A stretch of 64,000 nucleotides of DNA from Crocinitomicaceae bacterium. GTDB taxonomy: Bacteria; Bacteroidota; Bacteroidia; Flavobacteriales_D; Crocinitomicaceae. Numbering within the stretch: position 1 is the stretch's first letter; each line of letters opens with the position of its first letter. Below the pieces are notes generated by a model. The model was not told the DNA's origin and did not search any database. It worked only from the letters and a program-made list of their open reading frames with translations. Location of the stretch: NCBI GenBank assembly GCA_024643545.1, contig JAHEMR010000001.1, positions 1 to 64,000 on the forward strand. Direction: 5' to 3'. The position numbers and the translations under genes were made by a program. Shown here one piece after another: positions 26,278 to 34,746 of the stretch.

Positions 26278-28413
26278 TTATTTCGGTAGTGGTTTGAACA
26301 CTAAATATTCTGGATTCGCTGGTGGCGCAGTAGCAGGATTAAAATCTGTTCCTGTAATTTTTGCCGTTGTACGTCGATTTATCTGGTGAAGCTTCTGGAA
26401 TTTAGCAGGATCGCTCGTTTTAAATTCATTGATGTATGCTTCTGTCAATATAACTTTCTGACCATTTTCATCCTCCCATGTTGCTGGTTCAGACTCTCCT
26501 TTACCAACAGGTCGAATTCTACGAGGATCCAAACCTTTTTGCTCCACTAAATATTTATATACAGCTTTTGCACGATTCTCTGAAAGCACCTGGTTTTTCG
26601 TGTCCGTATCACGCGCATCTGTGTGTGAGAATAAATCAATCGTAATATTTGGATATTCTCTTAACATACTATCCAAAAATTTCAATGAATCCAAACTCAT
26701 ACAGGTCGCATCGTTAATGAATGTCCACTGACTAACAGGGTATCGAACTTCTGGAGTACGAATTTCGCCGATTGGTAATAATGGCATTTCCAATACAAAT
26801 GTTTGACTTTGATCTACGCCAACCGTACTAAATTTAGCCCCACGTTTGTCTTCGTAGTATCCTTCTTTACCTGCTTTCAAAGTGTAGTCTTTACCAACAA
26901 GAATCCAACGACTTTTTTTGTCCGGTTTCTCATTCCAACTTACTTTTCCTTTTGCATCTGTAGTACCTTCCCATGTAGTTCCATCAGAAACGGTTACAGT
27001 TACTTTCGCTCCTGCTAATTTCTTTGTTTTTTTACCAGATTCATAAACTATCACTCTTAAATCATACAAATTTGGTGGAATAGAATAGCTCCAAATATCC
27101 GATGTATATTCGTTACTTGCTGAGGTTTTGCGTTCAGAAGTAAAGAAACCAGTTCTGCCATCAAAATCACACATTCCGTAATCATTTCCTTGTGAATTGA
27201 ATGGAACACCCATGTTTTTTGTTCCAGACCATTTATTCTCCTCGCCTTCACGTTGTGCCACAAAGATATCTAGTCCGCCAATTCCTGGTAAGCCATCACT
27301 AGCAAAGTACAATTGACCTTTTGGACCAATGGAAGGAAATAATTCGTTTCCTGCTGTATTGAACATTGCACCCATATTGTGTGGGATTGAATCCCAAGTT
27401 TTAGAACGCTTATCAAAAGTAACATACCATAAATCGCGTCCTCCGAAACTTTTTTCACCATTTGCACTAACAGTCATATCAGAAGCAAAAATGAGCATCA
27501 TATCATCCGGCGTTAAACATGGGTGGCCAACGGAAACACTGTCGTGTGTTTTCAAGGATATTTTCATTGGATTTTCAAAATCTTCCCCGCTTAAGTCAGC
27601 CGTCCAAATTTCACATCCTAAATCCATCTTCTCTGCATTTGGACAACGTGTAAAATATAATTTTTTCTTTTTAGAATCGAAACAAGCTGTCCCCTCGTTT
27701 TGTGTGGTATTGACAACACCTTTTGTGTCAATTGACTTAACGTTTGTTGGATTTCCATTCACATCATATTCAGCGCTGAATATATCCATGTATTTCTGTC
27801 CTGAAATTGGATCACGATCAGTTCCTGTTGCTTCATCACGGCTTGTTCCGAAATAAATGATTTTTCCTTTTTTATCTCCAAATGAAGGAGACATATCATA
27901 TTGTTTGGAGTTGATTTTTGTTTCACACTTAATGACATAATTTGATTCCTCAGATTCAAAATCACGGTATTTCTCGACTGCAGACATGGCTGCTTCTAAC
28001 TCCTTCGTACGGGAATTAGGTGCAAGTCTTTTGTATTCTCGGTAACTTTTTAACGAGTTGTCGTATTCTTTTAACATACGTTGCATGTCACCACGGTAAA
28101 AATACACTTCTGGAACAGCGTCAAAGTACTTTAGCTCAATACACGTTCCATACCACTCATTTGCTTTGTCATAAATCTGCATGTTGCGGTATGAGTCAGC
28201 AATTTTATAAGCCATTTCACCTTTTTGACGAATCGTCCCTTTATAACCTAAGGTTTTGTAAGCATCTTGACATACTTTTATTGCCTCAAAATAGTTTCCT
28301 GAATAATACGTGTCATTTGCTTTTCTGATATACTTAGGTTCTGGCATGTTTTGCCCAAAAGTAAACTGAGTAAAGGAAAGCGTAAGAAATGCTAAAATAA
28401 AAAATTGTTTCAT
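26278..28413 (-). CDS. PorE-like protein: TPR, beta-propeller, CRD and OmpA C-terminal domain
   Basis: A 711-residue exported protein with four regions in the order described for the T9SS component PorE. TPR helices come first (about 25-160). A PD40/WD40-like beta-propeller follows (about 165-440; FGDKKGKIIYFGTSRDE, SFGGRDLWYVTFD, GLPGIGGLDIFVAQR). Next is a carboxypeptidase-regulatory-like sandwich (about 450-545; LAGAKVTVTVSDGTTWEG), then an OmpA-type peptidoglycan-binding domain (ITIDLFSHTDARDTDTKNQV, SENRAKAVYKYL). The signal peptide ends FTFG before Gln and has no lipobox Cys. Known PorE is a lipoprotein, so either the anchor differs or this is a paralogue. It has its own promoter and terminator. 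Confidence 0.83.
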   Translation of the reverse strand: MKQFFILAFLTLSFTQFTFGQNMPEPKYIRKANDTYYSGNYFEAIKVCQDAYKTLGYKGTIRQKGEMAYKIADSYRNMQIYDKANEWYGTCIELKYFDAVPEVYFYRGDMQRMLKEYDNSLKSYREYKRLAPNSRTKELEAAMSAVEKYRDFESEESNYVIKCETKINSKQYDMSPSFGDKKGKIIYFGTSRDEATGTDRDPISGQKYMDIFSAEYDVNGNPTNVKSIDTKGVVNTTQNEGTACFDSKKKKLYFTRCPNAEKMDLGCEIWTADLSGEDFENPMKISLKTHDSVSVGHPCLTPDDMMLIFASDMTVSANGEKSFGGRDLWYVTFDKRSKTWDSIPHNMGAMFNTAGNELFPSIGPKGQLYFASDGLPGIGGLDIFVAQREGEENKWSGTKNMGVPFNSQGNDYGMCDFDGRTGFFTSERKTSASNEYTSDIWSYSIPPNLYDLRVIVYESGKKTKKLAGAKVTVTVSDGTTWEGTTDAKGKVSWNEKPDKKSRWILVGKDYTLKAGKEGYYEDKRGAKFSTVGVDQSQTFVLEMPLLPIGEIRTPEVRYPVSQWTFINDATCMSLDSLKFLDSMLREYPNITIDLFSHTDARDTDTKNQVLSENRAKAVYKYLVEQKGLDPRRIRPVGKGESEPATWEDENGQKVILTEAYINEFKTSDPAKFQKLHQINRRTTAKITGTDFNPATAPPANPEYLVFKPLPK

Positions 28414-28451
28414 AAAGCCTGGTTTTAACTAGGATAATCATCCAAGGATAG

Positions 28452-28459
28452 CAAAAATA
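28452..28459 (-). promoter_or_regulatory. -7 box of the PorE-like gene
   Basis: Exact TATTTTTG on the minus strand, 38 bp before the ATG. There is no convincing -33 element. Confidence 0.45.
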
Positions 28460-28467
28460 AGAAATAT

Positions 28468-29505
28468 TTATTTAAAATCCGAACAATAGTTCCTCCAGCG
28501 TTCTAGGAGTTCCGCAAAGCCCTCAGGTAGTTGTGAGTCAAATTCGAGGTAAGCTTGGGTTGTTGGCTGTATAAAACCAAGTGTTTTTGCGTGTAATGCT
28601 TGGCCTGGCAGCAAGTCGAAACAATTTTGAATGAAGCGCTCATAACTCGCAGAACGTGTGCCTTTTACAATTTTGTTCCCGCCGTATTCCAAATCATTGA
28701 AAAGCGGGTGTCCTATTGATTGAAAATGAGCCCTTATTTGATGGGTTCGGCCGGTTTCCAATTTACACTCTATCAATGTAACTAATCCGAAGCGCTCTAA
28801 AATTTTGTAATGTGTAATCGCAGATTTACCATGTTCGCCATCTTTAAAAACAGTCATTACCTTCCTGTTTTTCAGTGATCGGCCAATGTGCCCTTCTATG
28901 GTACCGCCGGACTCTAAATCACCCCAAACGAGCGCATGATAGCGTCTTTCTGTAGTACGATTGTAAAATTGTTTTGCAAGTTCGATGAGTGCAATTTCTG
29001 TTTTAGCAATGAGCAGCAAACCAGTGGTATGTTTGTCTATCCGGTGAACTAAGCCCGGTCTTCCATAGTAATCTTTTGGTGGAGAGGGTAAATTTTGAAT
29101 ATAGAATACCAAAGCATTCACCAATGTACCTGAATAATTTCCATAACCTGGATGAACAACCATATTGGATGGTTTATTCACGACTAGTAAATCCTCATCT
29201 TCATATGCAATTTCTAGTGGAATATCCTGAGGAATCAATTCAATTTCTCTTACAGGATAAGGGAGGACTATCGAAACCTCATCGGCCGGTTTCACTTTGT
29301 AATTTTGCTTGACCTTAGTTCCGTTTACAAGAATATTCCCATTTTTCGCGGCAACCTGGATTTTATTCCGGGAGGTGTTTGCCATGCGATCTATGAGAAA
29401 TTTATCAATGCGTATTGATTCTTGACCAGGATCAGCTTTAAAACGATGGTGTTCGAAGAGTTCTTCCTCTTCAATCTCAAGATCAACTAGGGGCTCTTCT
29501 GTCAT
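28468..29505 (-). CDS. rluD: 23S rRNA pseudouridine synthase, RluD family
   Basis: It isomerises uridines in 23S rRNA. At 345 residues it has an N-terminal S4 RNA-binding domain (IRIDKFLIDRMANTSRNKIQ) and the RsuA/RluA catalytic domain with the active-site Asp in GLVHRIDKHTTGLLLIAKT; Leu is replaced by Ile in the usual HRLD. RTHQIRAHF is the second family motif. The ATG overlaps the stop of the upstream T9SS cargo gene by 4 bases (ATGA), so it is the last gene of a PASTA / cargo / rluD unit. Confidence 0.94.
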   Translation of the reverse strand: MTEEPLVDLEIEEEELFEHHRFKADPGQESIRIDKFLIDRMANTSRNKIQVAAKNGNILVNGTKVKQNYKVKPADEVSIVLPYPVREIELIPQDIPLEIAYEDEDLLVVNKPSNMVVHPGYGNYSGTLVNALVFYIQNLPSPPKDYYGRPGLVHRIDKHTTGLLLIAKTEIALIELAKQFYNRTTERRYHALVWGDLESGGTIEGHIGRSLKNRKVMTVFKDGEHGKSAITHYKILERFGLVTLIECKLETGRTHQIRAHFQSIGHPLFNDLEYGGNKIVKGTRSASYERFIQNCFDLLPGQALHAKTLGFIQPTTQAYLEFDSQLPEGFAELLERWRNYCSDFK

Positions 29506-31712
29506 TGCTTTATGATCTTCACTGGTTTCGAAGAAATCGAAGGAATGGAAACAAAGTAAATTCCTGAGTGAAATGCACCCATGGAAATAGCATTGTCGGT
29601 TGTCTGAAGAATTAATCGTCCAGCGCTATCGTATACTCGCTTCAATTCGTTTTCTAAATGATAATCACTTTGAAACTGTAAAACATCGTTTACAGGATTG
29701 GGGAAACAATAAAATCCGGCAACTGATTCTACTGGTTTTATTCCTAAAATAGGATCTAATGACGTCGAAAAAATTGGTCGCATCATGGCGCTTCCTTCAA
29801 ACGGAGATGTTAACCATGTTCCGCCGCCGTCAACACTGAACTTAATTTTATCCGAATGATCTATGTTTCGATCCAACCCTAAATTAAGCCTTTGTTGATC
29901 TAGTTGTCTCCAACCAACAAAGAATTTCGTCGGAACAGCAACTTTCATCGTATCCGTGAAATAATAGTGAATAAACATGTTTTGTGTCGTTCCATAAATT
30001 GGGCTTCTCGTATGAAACACATCGTCTTCATACAAGACTGCACCAGGATTTCCTGTTCCATCATCCGCCCAAACTGTCATTAAAAACAACTTGTTACTGA
30101 CATCCGTAACGGAAGGAACAAAATGCATCGCAATACCAATGAGAGAATCTGATTCATAGGCCTCATAGGAAATCGCTATTCTTGATTGAACACCTGTTGG
30201 ACCGAAGGCTGCTTCTGCACTTCCGTCATCGTAGCTGTAGTAATTATAAAATTCCTGAATAAATGTGGATTGGTCATTGTTAACATCATTTGGAAATTGT
30301 GCCGACACTGTTGTAATTACTTCAAATGATTGTTCATTACCACTAAGATTCTTAGGGAATTCAGATCCTAAAGACAAGTCATGAAAAGAAGTGTGTGTAG
30401 TTCGTGGAGCATAATTAATTTGCTGCTCTGCTAAATTAAACCCCTGTAAGGTAAAATTCCCATAATTCGTTGCGCCTTGACCAAAACTGATACTGCCATT
30501 TTGATAGTTTTCTGGATTTGGACTTCCATTATGAACCATCACTTTCAGCGCATCACTCATGTGATTCTCTGTTGATTGCTTGTAATGGTCCCAAGGAACG
30601 GAAGTGTAGGTTTTCAATAGGGTGTTCAACGGGTAAACCAAGGCGAAATCTTTGAATAAGGTATCGGCTAAAAATGATTGTGTTCGCAAATGCACATAAT
30701 CGATGTGAAAATGATCTAATGCTCCAGCTAAAGAACCATAATTCTTAAATCTGAATTGGAATCCTTTTTTAAAATACTTTGCCGCCTTTATTGGAATGTG
30801 AACCGACTTAAAGGCATATGTTGTGTCTCCATTTATCGACCAAACCCTAAACCATTGATCTAATTCTTTTGCATATAGTTCCAATACCAAAGAATCACCC
30901 ACTTCAGGAATATCACCTAAGCCTTCTGGCTGAACAAGAAAAGAAAGATAGACAGAATCGGCAGCTGTAAAACTTCCTAAATTCAACGGCTTGCTTGTTA
31001 ATTTATCCGCATAATTTGTGACATTGGTTCCAATTTGATACGGGTATCCAAATTCGTCTAATCCATCAAAAGTAACCACACCTAAAGACCTTGGATTAAA
31101 ACCAAAGCGCTCATTTAAGTATGCCTGATGATCTAGCCAATGTGCATTTTGATCGTTTAAGGTTGTGAAAAAAACGCGTGCTGAATCCTGAATATAAGTT
31201 GGATTCGTCACCCATATTGTATCTCGAACATCCGGAACGCCAACAGTATCATAGATATAATAAGAAGGGTATAAATTTTCTGTTTGATAATTGATGGGAT
31301 AGCTCGAGAAATTTCCAACTTTTACAGCTATTGTTGCAAAAACACTATCAATAAATGTTCCGTTCGTACTATCATAGGTTCTTTTAAAAGTTGCGCCATT
31401 TGAAAAACTTGCATTTAAGGGGAATGGTATCAAGGTTGCGGGGTCTAATAAGCGATAATACAGTTGACTAGTTACCCCAGGATCATTAAATTGGGCAGAA
31501 TATTGTTGAAATTTATTGGATGAAAAGTCATCATAAAATGGAAGGTCAAGGGTGTCAGAAATATAAATAAACGTACTATCTACACCTGAACCTCCTGATT
31601 TTAGGATGTCCTTTTTAGGGGTTAAGTGAAAATTGCGCATGACAGGCCCAACCTCTAATTGTTGAGCAAAAGAAGTTGCTGAAATCAAGCAAATCAATAG
31701 AAAACGCTTCAT
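29502..31712 (-). CDS. Secreted protein with T9SS type A sorting domain
   Basis: A 736-residue exported protein from the ATG at 31712 (MKRFLLICLISATSFA, then QQ). The body is beta-rich and Tyr/Asn/Asp-rich, with jelly-roll-like stretches (SVYLSFLVQPEGLGDIPEVG; HFHIDYVHLRTQ). The C-terminal 75 residues fit a type A sorting domain: FYCFPNPVNDVLQFQS, VYDSAGRLILQT, FHSGIYFVSI. No enzymatic motif is visible. An in-frame ATG at 31742 lies inside the PASTA gene and is unlikely. It starts 1 bp after the PASTA stop and overlaps rluD. Confidence 0.88.
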   Translation of the reverse strand: MKRFLLICLISATSFAQQLEVGPVMRNFHLTPKKDILKSGGSGVDSTFIYISDTLDLPFYDDFSSNKFQQYSAQFNDPGVTSQLYYRLLDPATLIPFPLNASFSNGATFKRTYDSTNGTFIDSVFATIAVKVGNFSSYPINYQTENLYPSYYIYDTVGVPDVRDTIWVTNPTYIQDSARVFFTTLNDQNAHWLDHQAYLNERFGFNPRSLGVVTFDGLDEFGYPYQIGTNVTNYADKLTSKPLNLGSFTAADSVYLSFLVQPEGLGDIPEVGDSLVLELYAKELDQWFRVWSINGDTTYAFKSVHIPIKAAKYFKKGFQFRFKNYGSLAGALDHFHIDYVHLRTQSFLADTLFKDFALVYPLNTLLKTYTSVPWDHYKQSTENHMSDALKVMVHNGSPNPENYQNGSISFGQGATNYGNFTLQGFNLAEQQINYAPRTTHTSFHDLSLGSEFPKNLSGNEQSFEVITTVSAQFPNDVNNDQSTFIQEFYNYYSYDDGSAEAAFGPTGVQSRIAISYEAYESDSLIGIAMHFVPSVTDVSNKLFLMTVWADDGTGNPGAVLYEDDVFHTRSPIYGTTQNMFIHYYFTDTMKVAVPTKFFVGWRQLDQQRLNLGLDRNIDHSDKIKFSVDGGGTWLTSPFEGSAMMRPIFSTSLDPILGIKPVESVAGFYCFPNPVNDVLQFQSDYHLENELKRVYDSAGRLILQTTDNAISMGAFHSGIYFVSIPSISSKPVKIIKQ

Positions 31713-31713
31713 A

Positions 31714-32544
31714 TTATTCAGGATTTTCAATGTCCGAAACATTTCGTTTCATGGAAAAAATAAATTGAGTCGACTTGAAAACGGTTGTCCCCTCAATGAA
31801 CTCAGGAGTTTGGCTAAAAATAATCGCTGCTAATGAATCTTGTGAGGTACTACAGTCCGGACAAACAAAACTATACGAAGTCACACCAAGTGTATCCATA
31901 ATAAATCGTGCGTCTGCCATTGTTAGGCCTACAAAATTTGGTAGTGTAATTGGTTCACCTTGATCGTTTTGTCCAACAATAAGTGTGACTACAGCACCAA
32001 TTGGAATTCGATCACCTTCTTTGATTCTACGTCCTCGGTAAAGTTGGTCGAGCACGGATCCATTTGCTTCACTCGTTGCACGGTATTGAATCCTAAAGTT
32101 CAAACCACGTTGCTCTAAAATACTTTCTGCAAATTGTAATTGCTTGTGAACCAAACTTGGCATTTCGACCATTTGGGACTTTTTGGACAAACGCAATCCG
32201 ATCGTTCGTCCTGATTTAACGTAAACCATTGAAATAGCCGTGGGTTCAACCAATTGCTCAATCACTGTACCTTCAGGCATTTTGGGATTGTAAATACTAT
32301 CTAGGATTTGATATTGCATATCAAGTTCTTCGATTTTCTTTTTAGCCTCTTCCCCATTCATTCCAACCAAATTTGGAACTACTATTTTTTCGCCATGATT
32401 TGTAGAAAAATCCAAGTATAGAACGGTTGCAAAAACGAGCACTAAATAAAACAAAATCACCAGGCCTACATGCTTGATGAAATGTTTTGTTAAAACGAAA
32501 TTTTTTATTTTCTGGAACACTGTTTTAATTTTTTCGATAACCAA
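31714..32544 (-). CDS. Membrane-anchored protein with three PASTA domains
   Basis: Up to 276 residues: a short cytoplasmic stretch, one membrane helix (GLVILFYLVLVFATVLYLDF, about 28-47) and three PASTA domains in the periplasm. They start at VVPNLVGMNGEEAKKKIEEL, EMPSLVHKQLQFAESILEQ and TLPNFVGLTMADARFIMDT. The third has a CPDC pair. PASTA domains bind muropeptides or hold proteins at the septum, usually in kinases or penicillin-binding proteins; here there is no catalytic domain. There is no ATG. The start is TTG at 32544 or GTG at 32520; a TAACTTTG box at 32550-32543 overlaps the former and would favour the latter. Confidence 0.85.
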   Translation of the reverse strand: MVIEKIKTVFQKIKNFVLTKHFIKHVGLVILFYLVLVFATVLYLDFSTNHGEKIVVPNLVGMNGEEAKKKIEELDMQYQILDSIYNPKMPEGTVIEQLVEPTAISMVYVKSGRTIGLRLSKKSQMVEMPSLVHKQLQFAESILEQRGLNFRIQYRATSEANGSVLDQLYRGRRIKEGDRIPIGAVVTLIVGQNDQGEPITLPNFVGLTMADARFIMDTLGVTSYSFVCPDCSTSQDSLAAIIFSQTPEFIEGTTVFKSTQFIFSMKRNVSDIENPE

Positions 32545-32571
32545 AGTTAATCTTTCCTTTCAGTTAAATAA

Positions 32572-33255
32572 TTAGAAATTTGGAGATAGTGCGTGAGAAC
32601 GGTAGAAATCTTCAATGTATTCAATTGCTTCATCTGCTGTATCAACTAGTTTAAACAATGCAATATCTCCTTTTGAAATGTTGTTTTCCTTCAATAACAT
32701 TGTTTCTTCCACCCATTTCAGCAAACCTATCCAATAAGACGTTCCTACAAGAACAACAGGTCTTTTTGTGATTTTTTTTGTTTGAATTAACGTCATTGCT
32801 TCGAAAAATTCATCCAAGGTCCCGAACCCACCCGGCAAAATAACAAACGCTTGAGAGTACTTTACAAATATGACTTTACGAACAAAAAAATAATCAAAAT
32901 CTAGGTTGTGTTCCTTATCAATAAATGAATTGTGGTTCTGTTCAAATGGTAGGTCAATGTTTAGTCCCACAGATTTTCCTTTCGCTTTTTGTGCTCCTTT
33001 GTTCGCGGCTTCCATTAATCCAGGACCTCCACCGGTAATAATTCCGTAGCCTAAACGTGCGAATTTTTCAGCGATCTCCTCACCAAGCAAATAATATGGA
33101 TTTTCAGGGCTTGTTCGAGCAGAACCGAAAATGGAAATACATGGGCCAATTTTAGACATCCGGTCAAATCCTTCCACGAATTCAGACATGATTTTGAAAA
33201 TTGACCAACTATCGTTGCTTTTGAATTCATTCCAGTCTTTTGTTGTCTGTTCCAT
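32572..33255 (-). CDS. LOG family protein (TIGR00730, Rossmann fold)
   Basis: A 227-residue protein with the two LOG/lysine-decarboxylase-like motifs GGGPGLMEA (75-83) and PGGFGTLDE (141-149). Characterised members are phosphoribohydrolases that release a base from a nucleoside 5'-monophosphate. Plant-type LOG makes cytokinins, but in bacteria the normal role is usually nucleotide turnover. It lies 86 bp after the glutaminyl cyclase on the same strand. Confidence 0.92.
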   Translation of the reverse strand: MEQTTKDWNEFKSNDSWSIFKIMSEFVEGFDRMSKIGPCISIFGSARTSPENPYYLLGEEIAEKFARLGYGIITGGGPGLMEAANKGAQKAKGKSVGLNIDLPFEQNHNSFIDKEHNLDFDYFFVRKVIFVKYSQAFVILPGGFGTLDEFFEAMTLIQTKKITKRPVVLVGTSYWIGLLKWVEETMLLKENNISKGDIALFKLVDTADEAIEYIEDFYRSHALSPNF

Positions 33256-33341
33256 ATTTTCAATTCCAATTTTTCAAACGTGAAAAACTTAAAAAAATTG
33301 CCAACGAATCCATTTTTGAATGAACAATCATTGGACTTTCA

Positions 33342-34403
33342 TTATTTTTTCACTTTGACTTCGAACATCGTTGGCCAAAATTTTCCTGTCATGTAAAGTT
33401 TATTCGATTTTGGGTGGTAAGCAATTCCGTTGAGTACTTCACCATTTCCTTTTCCTTCATTCACCAAGTTTGTCGCATCAATTATTGCGATTACCTTTCC
33501 AGTCATCGGATCAATCACTGCAATTTCGTTTGAAGTCCATATGTTAGCGTAAATGAGTCCATTAATGTATTCTAACTCGTTTAGCCTAGGTATCGCAAAC
33601 TCATTGGTGTACACCTCGATGGTTTTAACAATGTCAAAGGTTTTCGGATTTCTCACATAAATACGCTCCGAACCATCAGACATGTATAATTGTTTTCCAT
33701 CTGTACATATCCCCCATCCTTCTGTTGTATAATCGAATTCTTTAAGTAATTTAAGTGTCTCTTTATTGTAAACGAGGCATTTGTGGTTTAACCAAGTCAA
33801 TTGAAATATTTGGTCGCCCAATATGGTTATTCCTTCTCCAAATCTACTCGCATCTAATCCAATTTTAGCGCCGATTTCACCGGTTTTCAATTCTACTTTT
33901 GCAACGATTGAAGCGCCGGTTTGATTTGGGTCGCCTGTTCCTTCATACAGCTGATCATCAGAAAATGCAAGTCCTTGTGTAAAGCTGCTTTCGTTATGCG
34001 GGAAACGATTTACAATTTCCAATGTCCACTTTTCAGGTTTAATATCAGACAAAATTCTCACATTTCGAATTTCGGAGAAATATTGCCCGCTTAAATCAAC
34101 CCCTTGTAATTCCATTTCATATGCTCCAATTTGGTAATTTTTCGAATCTAATTGAATACTTTCCTTCTCTTTTGGATTTTTTAATTTACCAAGAATGTGC
34201 CCTCCGAAGGTGATTGTTAAATTCTTTACTTCACCATTTGTTTGGATTGGGACATTAACGACATCACCATATTTCACTGCCAAATTATCAGAAAAACCGA
34301 ATTGAAATGGTGTCTCCAAATCATCATTTTCCTTTACAAATAATGGGATGAGAAAACCTCCCAATAGCGCGACAAGAATAACGATTACACTAATTTTTTT
34401 CAT
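33342..34403 (-). CDS. Glutaminyl-peptide cyclotransferase (plant/bacterial beta-propeller type)
   Basis: It cyclises an N-terminal Gln to pyroglutamate. The 353-residue protein has an N-terminal membrane segment (ISVIVILVALLGGFLIPLF), placing it in the periplasm as an anchored or secreted protein, then an Ig-like stretch of about 100 residues. The five-bladed propeller follows: FPHNESSFTQGLAFSDDQLY, FGEGITILGDQIFQLTW, TTEGWGICTDGKQLYMSDGS, LNELEYINGLIYANIW and VLNGIAYHPKSNKLYMTGK. In Bacteroidota many signal-peptidase I products begin with Gln, giving this enzyme wide scope. It is the third gene of a pheS, ytxJ, cyclase unit with 5 bp gaps. Confidence 0.92.
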   Translation of the reverse strand: MKKISVIVILVALLGGFLIPLFVKENDDLETPFQFGFSDNLAVKYGDVVNVPIQTNGEVKNLTITFGGHILGKLKNPKEKESIQLDSKNYQIGAYEMELQGVDLSGQYFSEIRNVRILSDIKPEKWTLEIVNRFPHNESSFTQGLAFSDDQLYEGTGDPNQTGASIVAKVELKTGEIGAKIGLDASRFGEGITILGDQIFQLTWLNHKCLVYNKETLKLLKEFDYTTEGWGICTDGKQLYMSDGSERIYVRNPKTFDIVKTIEVYTNEFAIPRLNELEYINGLIYANIWTSNEIAVIDPMTGKVIAIIDATNLVNEGKGNGEVLNGIAYHPKSNKLYMTGKFWPTMFEVKVKK

Positions 34404-34408
34404 GTTAA

Positions 34409-34741
34409 CTAGACTAATTTTAGAATTTCCACTGCGTCAATCATACCGTGACTTTCAGTATATACCATTTGTTCATTATGGACAAGAATTGCCTGTGGAG
34501 ATTGGTGAATGACCTTTGTTAATTTTTCTATTTCTGAGGAAATTTGTCTGAATTCTAATAAATCCAAATACCAACAATCAAGGTGCTCGTTGGTTAAAAT
34601 TCCAGATTTCTCAAAGCGACTCAATGCCATTGTAGAAATACTACATCGCGTACTATGTTTAAAGAACAATTGTGGCTTTTGCTTACTTGCCTCGATAATT
34701 TCACTTACTTGATTGGGCTCTGAAAGGATTTTCCAACTCAT
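34409..34741 (-). CDS. YtxJ-like bacillithiol-system redox protein
   Basis: A 110-residue thioredoxin-fold protein of the YtxJ (monothiol bacilliredoxin-like) family. The key segment is FFKHSTRCSISTMALSRF with a single active-site Cys at 33, followed by YLDLLEFRQISSEIEKLTKV and HQSPQAILVHNEQ (cis-Pro region). The family is linked to bacillithiol, a low-molecular-weight thiol also made by some Bacteroidota; this is a hint, not proof, that the organism makes it. It is sandwiched between pheS and the cyclase, 5 bp from each. Confidence 0.88.
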   Translation of the reverse strand: MSWKILSEPNQVSEIIEASKQKPQLFFKHSTRCSISTMALSRFEKSGILTNEHLDCWYLDLLEFRQISSEIEKLTKVIHQSPQAILVHNEQMVYTESHGMIDAVEILKLV

Positions 34742-34746
34742 ATTTT

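Noticed and set aside
27329..27856. 175-codon plus-strand frame inside the PorE-like gene
   Set aside because: Long, but fully antisense to the beta-propeller coding frame, which has the conserved repeats; its translation has no recognisable domain.
32572..33255. Cytokinin synthesis from the LOG-family gene
   Set aside because: No isopentenyl transferase nearby, and bacterial LOG-like proteins are mostly general nucleotide hydrolases.
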